Positions 37,601-48,479 of a DNA stretch of 64,000 nt are shown piece by piece. The stretch lies in the NCBI GenBank assembly GCA_012064415.1, contig SSNU01000063.1:965977-1029976 (forward strand), in the 5' to 3' direction. Source of the DNA: Gyrodactylus bullatarudis (Eukaryota; Platyhelminthes; Monogenea; Gyrodactylidea; Gyrodactylidae). Positions within the stretch are counted from its first letter, which is position 1. Every line of letters begins with the position of its first letter. The notes beneath the pieces were generated by a model, which was given only the letters and a program-made list of their open reading frames with translations, had not been told where the DNA came from and did not search any database. The position numbers were made by a program, and so were the translations under genes.

Positions 37601-38543
37601 TTCTTTCATTTTAGTCCATCCAAGTCATATAGTACCAGCTAAATCTTCAATTTTAAACTGGTCTATGCCCTCAAAATCAGTTGAATTGGAATACTTTATT
37701 CAGGGGCCTGATGAAAAACTCCTCTATTCGTCTTTCTTTGACAAGAAACTACCATTTGAATGGCCCGAAAGTGATTCTATGATATGGAATAGCTCCCTTG
37801 TATTGCTTAAACGTCTGACTGAACAGGATTTTGTTAAAAATCCTAAAAGGACTGTGCCCTCACACTTGTTCAAGCTGACTCTTTGGCATTCCATTTGGGC
37901 TCATGCTAATACTGTACGATTATTATCAGTACAAACGTAAGTTAAATTTTTTTTGCTGTACTTTCTCACTTATCGAACAATTTTTTTTCATTATTTCAGA
38001 TTCTTTAATGAATGTATTTTCCCAAACATTTCCTCAGAATCTGATTTTATTTTAATGTTACACTTGTTCGGCCCACTTATGGGAAATCTTCATGTTGAAC
38101 GCCAGGGAAAATTGACTGACCTAACTGAACTCATTTATCGTGGGCTAGCAAAAATAGACAAAATCTATCGTAAAAATATTAAAGAGAACATTTACAAGTC
38201 AACACTGGTTCATTTGGATACCATTACTGACATGTTGTATCATATAAAATACATGTATGTTGGTAATGGAGTTCTTGAAAAAGTCCTCAATCTATATCCT
38301 GATTTCACCTATACACTACAAGCCTATCTCAAGTTTATGCTTCAGACAGCTATGAATCAACCAAAAGATATTTCTAATACACCCAACAGTTGTACTACTA
38401 TTCACAATATAAATTCTAGTACAAACATTAACCCATCCACAATTTCCAATACTAATCCAAATAATGGTAGCAATATTTCTGTCAATAAAAAACCAACAAT
38501 TCACGAAGGAAAAATTTATACAGCTGAACTATATCCTGTATAA
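19684..38543 (+). CDS. MED23: Mediator complex subunit 23 (MED23/Sur2)
   Basis: MED23 is a Mediator tail subunit that relays activator signals to RNA polymerase II. Exons: 19684–19749, 19777–19890, 19965–20035, 20065–20389, 20448–20517, 23336–23547, 23601–23789, 23856–23942, 24004–24162, 24222–24768, 24874–25126, 25185–25336, 25406–25934, 25990–26600, 26659–26825, 26894–27276, 31715–32007, 36241–36588, 36719–36986, 37092–37171, 37615–37936, 38000–38543 (1,929 aa, all phases consistent). Collinear matches to human MED23 run end to end: FYLDYK and CLMPAYFAMHEL; GFISKNILTDFLPCLRLYDI; NAYSTHNDAF; MTVHLKM, CRLLVCRELQHIGIKR; ITDMLYHIKYMYVGN. It is longer than human (about 1,370 aa) because of a Ser/Asp-rich insert (about residues 476–510) and Asn/Gln/Ser-rich linkers in exons 13–15. 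Three introns exceed 2.8 kb and hold transposons; two are 27 and 29 nt. The start is the least certain part, since exon 1 depends on the 27-nt intron. AATAAA is at 38619–38624. Confidence 0.94.
19750..19776 (+). other. 27-nt micro-intron, MED23 intron 1
   Basis: GTAAAT ... GATGTAG with a CTTAAAA branch-like run. The last codon of the unspliced frame is TAG, so retention terminates translation. The following 38-codon exon (SSKIIRLSISPWCNDL...) has no ATG before its final codon, so an upstream start is needed. Support is weaker than for the other two because the MED23 N-terminus is poorly conserved. Confidence 0.6.
20036..20064 (+). other. 29-nt micro-intron, MED23 intron 3
   Basis: GTTAGA ... 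AATCTAG with a TTCTAAT branch-like site. Removal joins HYSPK to EISRALIFCDQLKFEN and gives a gap-free alignment to human MED23 (LLPPRLVCESLINSDTLEWE). Retention reaches TGA at 20082 and leaves the well-conserved next exon out of frame. Confidence 0.8.
20877..22554 (-). pseudogene. MULE (Mutator-like) transposase, broken, in MED23 intron 5
   Basis: On the strand opposite MED23. The N-terminal piece (22554–22180) has a MuDR-type zinc/DNA-binding segment (VKCKRENCQFRARFNRRSDS). A short piece near 22130 reads NYMSAWRALKE. The DDE core (22032–21469) includes LIAIDGYHFKNKSNYMILYA, VILSDREKGLINSV and AHSYSLYHIGKN. A further piece near 21420 reads LTSNIAESSNA, a MULE hallmark. The end (about 21170–20877) carries a SWIM-like finger (NCSGGQPKIEGYLCEH) and a basic tail. 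At least three stops or frameshifts separate these blocks, so the copy is inactive. It sits inside the 2,818-nt intron 20518–23335. Confidence 0.88.
22591..22750. repeat. Subterminal repeats beside the MULE
   Basis: Five short direct repeats of the form CCATTTG(C/T)TTNTG lie about 25–50 bp apart, just outside the 5' end of the MULE reading frame. Arrays of short subterminal repeats are common transposase-binding regions. A matching array at the other end was not found, only an isolated ACAAATGGGTGAT near 20850. Confidence 0.55.
23143..23226. repeat. 84-bp inverted repeat in MED23 intron 5
   Basis: Arms of about 23 bp (GTTGTTAGCTTGCTACCTGA and its complement with one mismatch) enclose a 38-bp loop, about 110 bp before the splice acceptor at 23335. 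It resembles a small foldback MITE; no clear target duplication was seen. Confidence 0.75.
27743..27991. mobile_element. Hairpin MITE in MED23 intron 16
   Basis: Arms of about 88 bp, nearly perfect inverted repeats, start TATAAAAAATAAGAAGAT and flank a short AT-rich loop. The arms are visibly less AT-rich than the surroundings (GGCCTTTATTTCGGGCGTAC). Non-coding, about 249 bp in total, within the 4.4-kb intron 27277–31714. TA may be the target duplication. Confidence 0.8.
28284..28412 (+). CDS. Hypothetical 42-codon ORF inside MED23 intron 16
   Basis: ATG at 28284 in the context AAAAATGC, TAG at 28410–28412. The peptide begins MQVSTETKKGSLVQKSVN and has no recognised domain. It stands out because base and codon composition are markedly less AT-rich than the surrounding intron. 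A possible splice acceptor (AAATTTTAG) lies ten bases upstream. It could be an alternative exon, a retroposed fragment or chance. Confidence 0.25.
   Translation: MQVSTETKKGSLVQKSVNISKRESNYKVRVYHVGDQIQSLYE
28413..31714 (+). other. Remainder of the 4.4-kb MED23 intron 16
   Basis: AT-rich intronic sequence. Short frames such as 30691–30939 show no motif or coding composition. Ends at a TTTTCAG acceptor that opens exon 17 at 31715. Confidence 0.5.
32782..33000 (-). pseudogene. Retroposed 3' end with poly(A) tail
   Basis: On the minus strand the sequence reads AATAAAGAATCATTTTC, then TAACA and about 18 adenines (a T tract on the + strand near 32776–32790). That is the layout of a polyadenylated transcript copied into the genome. 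Upstream on the same strand is a 62-codon frame (32995–32807) without recognised similarity. The 5' limit and source gene are unknown. It lies in MED23 intron 17. Confidence 0.5.
33100..33616. mobile_element. 517-bp MITE with 41-bp perfect terminal inverted repeats
   Basis: The ends, starting GATGCTAAAAGTTTCAACAT, are exact reverse complements over 41 bp. The interior is non-coding. It lies in MED23 intron 17. No flanking duplication was obvious. Confidence 0.82.
33761..34237 (-). CDS. Unrecognised 158-codon ORF in MED23 intron 17
   Basis: One of the longest uninterrupted frames outside the identified genes, starting MVRKIQLDKQVMLHPE and ending LKPMRGR. No domain was recognised. The local surroundings carry a 12-bp direct repeat CATTGGTTGTTG at 33747–33758 and 34787–34798, so it may belong to a roughly 1-kb inserted segment together with the pogo-like remnant next to it. 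It could also be a chance frame. Confidence 0.3.
   Translation of the reverse strand: MVRKIQLDKQVMLHPEVSDLITDSTQCYILNNVSVSYKNTFLIAFQLINFTDQDSIPLILKRRNLKLRYPKAFVKSIDKKQNGYYHMIKWIIEFDRLLTSKCAIFVNTSSPYLIFIKRVLHLLNTGEGTVFFPILPKLSIVLGLYIKLGSFLKPMRGR
34310..34581 (+). pseudogene. pogo/Tigger-like transposase C-terminal remnant
   Basis: The frame reads IIASFKFFEIKRKI, then about 30 residues later AKKAWEEVSEKTIINCFDTT. In DDE_1 (CENP-B/Tigger/pogo) transposases the end of the catalytic domain reads DQGII.SFK..YR and is followed by AW..V...TI.NCF. The order and spacing fit. The catalytic aspartates and the DNA-binding part are not visible upstream, so this is a short dead fragment in MED23 intron 17. 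Confidence 0.55.
34582..36240 (+). other. Rest of MED23 intron 17
   Basis: AT-rich. A 71-codon frame at 34942–35157 has no recognised motif. Ends at the TTTTTAG acceptor for exon 18. Confidence 0.45.
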
Positions 38544-41047
38544 TTCTAAGCGTAGTTGATCATTATTTTTTAACCTGTAAAATGTATCCATTCATTGCGT
38601 TGATATATTATTTTTAAGAATAAAATAATAATTTATTTTGTATTTTATTCAAACTTTTATATATTTTCATGATAATTTTTTTGAAAAACCCAAATAATTT
38701 TATTAGTTTCTGCTCAGGCTTTAAGTAGCTAAATTTTTTTCACATTAAGATTCTTTGGTTTTTTCTTCATGTTTTATAATTACAAAATCAATAAAATTTT
38801 ATTTGAAAGAATTTTCTGACTAAGTGCATGACGTGCAGAACAGTCAAAGGTTTCAAAAATGTACTCTTATTGAAATATATGCACTTGAAGGTATAGAAAA
38901 ACCATAGGTTTCTGACCCTCCTTGATAAAATATTTATGGGTCATTTTTTATGTAACAAAAATAAAATTTTAGAAAAAAATTATCCTATAATGATTCTCAC
39001 TATGCTTTTCTCCATAAAAAGCATATCCGAGGCAAATGGTAGTTGGTGAAATTCTCACATTCTTCAAGATCAAGAGGAAGAAAAAGTCTTGTGATTTCAT
39101 TTTCAGATGATCAATGTATATTTGTGCTAAAATATGTTTTTCTTTCCGATACTTTCAAGATTAGCTTCCCTATGTGGATAATTGGTTTTTATGCAAAAGA
39201 TTATCTTCTTTTTTGATGTATAAAATCTCTAATTTTTATTATTAGTTCTGATCTTATCTTTTAATAACTATGGACGGCAAAAGACTCAAATAATCCTATT
39301 AAAATGAAAAAACCTCATGAAGAAATCTAAGAAATTTGATCACATGTTTTTCAAAAATATCCTAAATTCCTTAACAGCAAAATGAATAAACTTCATTTGG
39401 TGTCACAACTAGATTAACACATGTGTTGAATCTATTAAATGTTACTCTTTATCTTGTTCTCCTCTAACAGTAACAGTTTATCATAACGTGATAAAAATGG
39501 AATTTGATCACTTTATGATTTATCATCAGAAATAAAGATCGTGTAATACTTTTTTTCTTGATTAGTACAATGGGATTTCTAATCAAGATCACCCTATTCT
39601 AATGAATTTTTAGGGCTGATTCCAAATTTGTGAATAATCCAAGAAAAACTTTTACAATTCGATCGTGAGATTTCGAAAAATTATTGGAACATACGTTATA
39701 GTTAAGATATAGGGTTTTGTAGAAAATATCTATAATGATTAGATTGTGTAGTTAATAGTGATTCATGATGTTTTTCTCATGATAAATACACTGGTTCTCT
39801 TCATAACCTTACGAATTAAAAAATTGTATCCACGCTTCCGGATTCTCTAAAAGAGTAACAACGCAAAAGTTATTATTTTTTCAATAAAAAAACGAATTTT
39901 GCCTTGCTAAGTTCTGTTACAAATCGATTCAATGAAAGGAAAAAAGTTTTTCTAGCTATTACAAATTTCGTCTCGATTGAATCCATGTTTTAAATATTTA
40001 AAAATATTTTGATCTTGTTGATCTATGTGATCTTTAAGGAGATTAAATCGAGATTACAGCAAATTTTAGGATTAATATACAAATTTGAAAAAAATGAAAA
40101 TAAGTCATTTTTAGGAAATTCGAACTTTCTATCTTGCAAAAAAAATTTCGAAAAAAATTTTAATCTTAGTCAATCAAAATATAAGCGTGTAAAAATTATT
40201 GGTATCTGATTTTTTCCGACTGAAGTATATTCAGATCACGATCAGAACTCTCTCATTTTCACGCGTTTCTATTATTCATCTTAATCTTAATTTGAACTAA
40301 AATACAATTTAAGTCACCAATATGCTTCTGGAAAAAGTTCTGTCTCTTTATTTATTAATTTGAAGTTAAAAATGTCAAAGGTACCATTATACCGTACAAA
40401 ATTCCCCTTTACATTTTCGTTAAATTAATTAATTATGCTTCGAAAAATTATTTTTGCGAATGTAGTTTAATCTCTTTGTTATAGTGAACTTGCATGATCT
40501 TCTTTATGGATATCCCGATTAAATTCCTTTTATTTATTCAGACAATCGTTATGAATAATAATAATCAGACTATTAACCTTGAGTCCTCATAAAAGTTTTT
40601 TTCTATCACCAGACAAGAATTATTTTCTCCAACACTAAAATTATTAAAATTGATGTCGTGCTCTATGAATGATAGTTTTAATTATGTTGAGAAAAGAGTT
40701 GGGAATATATTTTTTTTAGTTCAGTACAGTGTATCATTAACACAAGAGGGTAGACATAAATTTAATTCATTATAATTTGTATTGTGTATGGACTGGCTTT
40801 TTTTCCAACCAATGAGAATCATTAAACCTCTCCAAATAAGGATAGAGAAGGAAAAGTTAAGATGCACATACACACACGCATAACAGAAGAAATACAATTT
40901 AAAGGATCCCCTATAACTAATATTTTTCATTCAGAGAGACACAAAGACACTGATTCATGAGCAGAAAAGATCCAGGAAATTATTCTCAAATAATATAATC
41001 AAACACCTTGAGATCAAATTTTTCAAAATTTGTCAGATTTCTCGAAG
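38544..41047. other. Intergenic region between MED23 and the M60 gene
   Basis: Starts with the MED23 3' UTR (AATAAA at 38619). No other gene was recognised. Just before the next gene, near 40810–40850, the + strand has AACCAATGAG (CCAAT-like) and CCAAATAAGG, followed by a short CA-rich run. This could be its promoter region. Confidence 0.4.
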
Positions 41048-44000
41048 ATGGTATGCATTTGGACAAGGACAGAGATATTCTGGAAACTATTATTTTTCTA
41101 CTTTTTTATCGGTGAAAACTGTGAGTATATTTAAATGAGTTGTTTCATTATGTAAAGAAAGTGATTTTCGAATAGTTTTGAGAATATATACCTACTTTTT
41201 ATTGAGGGCAAGTATAGTATAACAATCACTACAATGTTTTAGTATTAGAAGATAATCCTAACTGAAGAATTTTTAGATAAAAAGTCTGAGAATAATTTTG
41301 ATTAAAAGCATTAGACAGGTATTATAAAATTAGAAAAGAAGAAGATATTTTAGATTTTCTAGAATTAAATTGATCTATTCAATGTTTGCAACCTAGCATT
41401 TTCAAATGTATCAGAGTTAAAATTTAAAAAGTTTTTATCGAAACTAACCCAGAAAAGTTTATCTCAACAGATTAACGCCTTATTTTTCACAGACAGATTT
41501 TATTGATTAAATCAATATTTAATATTAAATAGGTAAATAAATTAGAGTTTTCTAATTTAAAAATATCTATTATTCCTTACAAAAAAATAAATATTGACAA
41601 AACTTCAGGTCTTATGTTTATTGAAATTAAATATTTCCATTTTCCTCAATCGTATTTCTGATAATTAGGATCATTATAAAACAAAACAAAAAACATGCGT
41701 GAAACATGAGAGATTAAAAGATTAGGTTTTAAATGTCATTTCATTTTATTGTGAAAGCCAATTTAACATTTCTAGAACCAAATAGAACTTGAAAATGGAT
41801 CAGTACTCGAGTCGAGGAACTTGCAGAGTTATTTTATTGAATTTATCTATGATTTTTTTCTCAAGGCAGAATTTTGAGAATTATGGATTTGAAACTCTAT
41901 GCTGAGATGTAAGATAACCAATTTACTCAATTAAGTTAATATCAAAAACATTTTAAATCCACTAAATTTATAGGGTATAAAACTGATTTTTGGAAAAAAA
42001 GTATTCTTACAACATCTTATTATTTCATTTCTCGAAAAGAAGTTCAAATCTCTAAACTAAGACGATTAAATCCCCTAACCAGCAGCAATCCTAGAAAGTG
42101 GATAGAGCGCAGAATATCTTCTTCTTTCTGTACTCATTTAAAGTAATTTCTTTAATCTAAAATTGCACAAAATATTAATAATCTAATCATTTTTTTAATA
42201 GAAAATCTATTTAAAACCCTGAGATGGACGGAATCTTAAATTTTCAATAAGATTTTAGTAATAGATTGAGAAGTCAGTATCATTTATGATATTATATCGG
42301 TGTCTCAACTTTAACTTTCTATTCCGAAAGAAAGTAAAGCTAGTGAATATGAAGATGGGAATTTATTATTTTTTTCATCAAGAAATCGAATTTGATCAAG
42401 ATTTTTTGGAAACTGGATCATGAGGCCATCTTTCACGATACGGAGAAAAAAATTAGAAAAAATCAATTTTTTAGGAAAATACGGCAAATTTGAAATCTTG
42501 AATTAGCGCTAAATTTCCATTATTTTGAACATTGAGTTGAATATTTTTGTTGATTTCAATGTTAGAGAGTGATCAAAGGATCATTTTTAAGTCGCAATTA
42601 GTCAAAGAAATTAAATATGCTGAATCTGGTCTTAAGACTCACCCCATAATCGTGTCAAAATCAAATTTTGATTTTTTCATCATTTTCCCTACTTGAAAGT
42701 AAATGATGTTCAAGATCCTGGAAAAATGACGAATTTATCAAAAATTTTATTTTGATCATCGGTTTTCTTGTCTTAATTGCGACCAAAAAAATCATCTTTT
42801 GATCACTCTTTAACGCATTGAAATCAACAAAAATATTCAACTCAATGTTCAAAATAATGGAAATTTAGCGCTAATTCAAGATTTCAAATTTGTCGTATTT
42901 TCCTTAAAAATTGATTTTTTCTAATTTTTTTTCTCCATATCGTGAAAGATGGCCTCATGATCTAGATTCCAAAAACTCTTGATCAAATTCGATTTCTTGA
43001 TGAAAAAAATAAGAATTTCGTAAAAATCATAAATTCCCATCTTCATATTCACTAGCTTTAGCAAGAGTTGATTTAAAAACCAGTTTTAAAGAAAAAAAGA
43101 TTTTTCAAGATGAAATTATGATATTTTTATCTATCTTTATACTCATCAAGATCAAATAAGATGATAATATTTCTGAAGATTTTCCTCCAAATAGATTTTT
43201 GTGTTTTTTTGAACTACTCTTGTCTGCATTCCAAAAAGTGCATATTGTCACTTTGTAGGGATGAAAAATATCTAAAAAACAGATTCCAATGTGATTTTTC
43301 ACTGGCACTTCAGTTGTGTACAAAGTATGATTCTACATAATACTTTTTGGTTCGTTAAAAAAATCCTTCATATAATGCATACCGATAATTTGTATCTGAA
43401 TGAGAGAGAAATTTAATTTTTATTTTCGATTAATCTTTTCTTATAGATATAACCTTTGAAGATTTTTCATTGAAGAAAATTGATCTTAGAATCTAGAACA
43501 GAAGTAATACAATATGATGAAAAAACAATTGAATTTTTGCTGAAAAGTTATTCATAGAGAGAGAATTACTCTTACAGTTTATCCGATATTTTCTAAAAAG
43601 AATCTGTATCTTGTAAAAAGTATTTTGTATTCATTTAAACTACTACTCTTTTAAATATAGTAATTATTTAATTCATATTATGGTTGACATTGGTTACTAA
43701 AGCTAGTTAATATTCAGAAGTAGAATTTTATCAAGATTTTTTGGAATCTAGATCATGAGGCCCATGATCTGAAGAAAAAATAGCGTGAAAAATCAATTTT
43801 CAAGGAAATCATGGCATATTTTAAATCTCGAAGTAATGCCTGATTCCGATATTTTGAACTTTGAAAAATTTTGCTAATTTCAAAGTGAGAGAGTAATCAA
43901 AAGTTTATTTTTAGGATCACAATAAGACAAGAAAACCGATTATCGCCATAAATTTTTGATAAATTCTTTGCAGTTGAATTAATAGCCCCAAAATTATTTA

Positions 44001-47000
44001 TTTAAGTTGGCATGAAGATGAGGATTTTAAAAATGTGCTAAAATCATGTAGACGGAAAATGTTCCGAAATTTAAGCTTAATTTTTTCTTGGAGATGGCGA
44101 ATTTCTCTCGAATTTCAAGTTTTCATCTAATAAAGATCTGAAATGACTTCATTGAATCCTTTTAAATCGTCGAAATCAATAAAAAATTTGAGCTCAAAAG
44201 TTGAAAGAGGGGTATTTCTGAAATTTGAAAACGCTTTGATTTCGACAAAGTTTTATTATTTTCAGAATTTTTCTATTAAAACTATAAATTTTTTCCTGAC
44301 TATCCGGAAAAATATTTAGCTTTTACAAAAATAGTAAACTCTCATCTTCATGTCAACTAGATTTAGTTTCGAAAATTATTATAAATTTATTTTTTTCCAG
44401 GTACATATTCCCAATTGATCAATTTGGCATTGAATCAAGAAATTGTTCATTCTCCGCTGTACAATTATTTCAACTACAACTATCATCATATAAATAATCA
44501 GCGATTTGAACAAATCTCAAATAATCCAACTGATGGTGATACAAGGCCGTTTAGATGTATGATGACAGCTCCACAGAATCGCATAGAGTTCATTGGTGTT
44601 GAACTGAATCAAACGTATACAATCAACTATGTTCTTCTGTATATGAACTTTAGACATCGAAACCAACAATGTGAGATATTGTTTCTATTTATTGTATTTA
44701 GACATTAATTTGCAGATGTCTTTTTAGAGTTTTGAAAGACTGATCAGCAATCTTTAGTTTAGTACCAATCAAATAAATATTAGAGTGACCGTTAGCTAAG
44801 AATCTAAGGCTAGTTCTTGATTATAATCAAGCATTTAGATCATCAAATTCTCAGCCGTCATTTTTGATAAATCTAGTAACTAAAATTATTTATATCGATA
44901 AATTTTTGAATGAAATGGTACTTTTGTGAAAGAGATGTCTGTCCTTGACGAATATTCATGGCTGGTTTTGATAAACTTTTATCCTAAGATTGATTAAAAA
45001 GGTGAAGAAAAATTACATTATGATTATCTTATAGCATGTGTTTCACGAGATTCTACAGATTACACCTGGCCTAAATAGATATCCAAAAATCTTATGATGA
45101 TCAAATATGCAACTTGTGATTTAAGTTATAGTGACTAGTGGTTAGTAAAAGGTTGGTTAGATGTTTGAATAAATAGGTGTTTCAAGACATTTAAATCTTT
45201 TACTCTTTTTTTCAATCTGATCTAATCTAAACAAAATGTAAAAGTTAACAATGATATCTATATATAACTACAAATATAGTTATTTTTTTTAGATTTATTT
45301 ATTTATAGATATTTTATAGTATAACTATTTATAAAGAGGTTTTTAATTTCTAGTGTTGTATAGTCGGACTTTTCCAAAATTACTAGAATTTCCTATCGAT
45401 ATGATAAGATTAATTTTCAATCATTTCATGAAACTCACCATCATTCCATAAAAAAATTTATTGAATATATTTCTATTCAAATTGATTTATCTGCCACATT
45501 TCGATGATGAAAAGTTTTTCTTCATTTTTAGATTTACTGAATCATAAAATCTACGTTGGGAATGTATTTTACGATACATATGATTACGGTGTTGAAAATT
45601 TTGAAGAATGCCTAAATACAGAATCATTTGGCTTTCGAAAATATCTCAACACGTCAAATGTATTTTATGCTAAGTAAGTTGAAACAATTATGTATCTTTT
45701 TACTTTGTAAAATTTAAGTGCTCCTTATAATATATTCTTTTATAGATGTGAAAATAATCCGAAAGGTAAATATGTTATTTTGTCTCGACAAAAAGATTAC
45801 GACTTGAATGCATTCAGTCAAAATAATTTACAAACTCAACATCGGACGAGTGTCTGTGAAATGCAAGTCTATTCCTTAGATCAGGTAAAAATGAATCTGC
45901 CTTCACAAGTTGAAGATAAATCAAAGTTGATTGAAGATTCCATTCCACATATCAAAGTAAGTCAAATTGTCTTACTTACCAATCAGACCAATAAAACCAC
46001 TAAATTATAACAAAGTTATGAGGTGGTTACTTTACTGCCTTTCCCCTGATTAAGCTGTGATAATTTCCAACTGATTATCCTTCTCGATAGCCCATGTAAT
46101 TGAAGCCAATTGTTATAAAATAGCTTTTCACAATCATTCGATGAATTCTTTAATTTTATTCATGTCTAGAAGTAAATAATTTTTCTTATTTAGAACGTCC
46201 GAGAACAGCTGTGGAAGGACGTTAAAAACATTTATTTGGGAAAATATCTTGCCGGCATTTGGGCCATAGATAATGATACAATACCATTTGCATGGGATTT
46301 AAATAAGCGCCAAACTTTTGCCGTTGCTATTGAAAAGGAAAAGGGTCGTGCATTTGCCCTACCAAATGAATTGGCAAAGTTTCTTCTAACAAATCGAAAT
46401 CCAGAAAAGCTTAGCATCATTGAACGAAATTGGAACGGATACTTATTCAATCAGGTAATTTCACAAAATGACAATGATATGAAAATTCATTGGATTGAAT
46501 GTGACAGCTTACATATCAAAAATCCAAACTATAACGATGGATACATATACCGACCGAGTTGTATGAATTTTGATCCGGAAAAAGTTTTTCGTGAATTCAA
46601 GACAGGAAAACGTTCACCGATAATCCTTATTCATTCTGGTTGGAAGAGTGAATCGAAAAGATATAAAGATGGTCCATTCTTCAAGTTAGCAAAATTGATG
46701 GGTGTTCAATTTTTGAATACAGTGATAAATTGGCAGCCAAAGAATTTCATGACAAATATCTTTACAACTGAAGAGGATGATTTTTTGTCCCTCGAAAGTA
46801 TGCTCATAATTGGTCTAGGCAATAAGACCAAGTTTAGCCGGTTCACTTCGTTTCCAGATTTTTCCATCAGCTTAAAACAGCATAAAGTATTACTCAAAGA
46901 TCATGAAAATATTGCCCAGTTAATTGAGAATGTTGTAACAAATTATACAAAACTACTTGAAACATTCGTCTCTGCAATGGGAAATCCAATTGAACTCAAT

Positions 47001-48464
47001 TTGGACGCAAGTAAAGAATTTCCAAGAGGATGTCTTTTTAATTTGAATCGATTAGGCTTCTCGCAAAGCTTAAAGTCTATAGATTATCAATTACCATTAA
47101 TTGAACGTTTTCCCGGTGCTTACATAGATCCCGATGAAAGCTCAGTCAAAATTATTAGTATCAACAATGAGCACGGTAAAGAAGTTCATTCCCTTGGTTT
47201 ATTCCTAGGAACAAGGCAAACATTTACATATAAAGTACTTTATTACACTGGAGAAATTGAAGATTGGACAATTCAAATCGGTTGTCATACTGATCGGCTA
47301 ATAAATCAGAGAGCATTCCGTAGATTACCTCTAATAAGTCATAGTATTGAAATGGAAGAAGAAGCTGAAGTCTTTAGTCCAATTGGCGGCTTATTATACT
47401 TGAAGAATCGTCGTCAAATTAGAGGTTCAATAACTTTAAAGTTTAATGGTTTATCTCAAGCTCCTTATTTTAATCTACGGGATAATCGAACACATTTCGC
47501 TTGGAATAACTCCATATATAATGATAGTCAAATACCTTGGTCTGATATATCTGGAGATATGATAACTTTTTGTTATCCAACAAGGCTGGTTAGAAATTTA
47601 AACCTTGACCAATTGATTCAATTGACAGAGGGTCACTGGGACAGGGTGGTTAAAAGTGATATCAAATTTATTGGAAAAAATCCAATTAATTTCATGCGCC
47701 AAAGAGTCGTTTTTGATATTCAACTGACCATGGGCTATGGCCATAGCGGCTATCCAATTGTTGGTCAACGTGATTGGGCTGAAAAAAGTCTTTCAATTTT
47801 ATACGATGATGGTTCACGAGTGGATAACTACTGGGGACTTGCTCATGAGATTGGTCACAACTTCCAGGATCCTGCCTGGACCATGGAATTGTTCAAGGAA
47901 ACATCAAATAATGTCATGGTATTGATGAACTATCAATTTATTTTCAATCATTCGTTAAATCATGGTCAATTTACTAGAGGAATATTCGACAATGAATCTT
48001 TAAGGATAGTATTGAAGCATCTACATGATTTTCTAGTCTCAGAAACCAATCTTACTAGAGTCTACATTCAATATTTTGCTCAATTAATTCGTCATTTTGA
48101 TTTTGGTCTAATCTATCAAGCCTGGGGTAGATATTCGATTGAGTTTGACAAAAACTTAAAAAAGAATTACACTATGGAGGATTGGATTGAGATTTTGTCC
48201 AAGGTATCCGGTTATGATATGATTCCATTTCATAAATTATGGAAGTTTAACTTTAATCCTGAGCTTATCAGTCAGGATATCCAAAGTATGCCATGTTTTC
48301 TGCCTAACGATTGGTTATCAAATCATATTAATGATCTTGTCAAAAAAGTTGAAATAGATTATGGAAGAGTTTGTGTGAAAAATGTTGACAAAATTCCTCT
48401 TCCCGAAGATATTTTTGCCAACTTTAATGAAACACAGCCCCTCAGAGTTATTCATTTAACATGA
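41048..48464 (+). CDS. Secreted fucolectin-like / peptidase M60 protein
   Basis: Exons 41048–41120, 44401–44670, 45532–45673, 45746–45956, 46194–48464 (988 aa, phases consistent). Exon 1 encodes a signal peptide (MVCIWTRTEIFWKLLFFYFF); its split codon makes a cysteine with exon 2. Residues about 25–215 look like a fucolectin/F5-8-C galactose-binding fold (CTYSQLINLALNQEIVHSP, NRIEFIGVEL). Residues about 540–840 are an M60-like peptidase domain, with SPIGGLLYLKNRRQIRGSI and the zinc motif HEIGHNFQ at 783–790 (HExxH, with a candidate third ligand glutamate in KETSNN). M60 enzymes are gluzincins that act on glycoproteins such as mucins, and the combination resembles secreted relatives of TCAF proteins. 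The large last exon has no introns. Poly(A) signals AATAAA lie at 48469 and about 48523. The substrate is unknown. Confidence 0.9.
42336..43060. repeat. Long hairpin repeat in intron 1 of the M60 gene
   Basis: Two arms of about 275 bp (roughly 42336–42612 and 42775–43060) are inverted copies with scattered mismatches. Shared stretches include AGCTAGTGAATATGAAGATG, GATCATGAGGCCATCTTTCA and TTAGCGCTAAATTTCCATTA. The transcript would fold into a long double strand. Likely a foldback transposon. Confidence 0.8.
43695..44385. repeat. Diverged second copy of the hairpin repeat
   Basis: The left part (AAGCTAGTTAATATTCAGAA ... GATCATGAGGCC) and the right end (CTCTCATCTTCATGTCAACT) resemble the arms of 42336–43060, but with many changes. 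Its right end falls about 15 bases before the splice acceptor at 44400, so the element nearly abuts exon 2. A further fragment is at about 55140–55335. Confidence 0.55.
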
Positions 48465-48479
48465 TTTAAATAAACACAC

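Noticed and set aside
46232..46450. Minus-strand ORF over the M60 peptidase exon
   Set aside because: Antisense shadow of a well-supported exon; no independent motif. The same applies to 46706–46897 − and the +1 frame 47737–47925.
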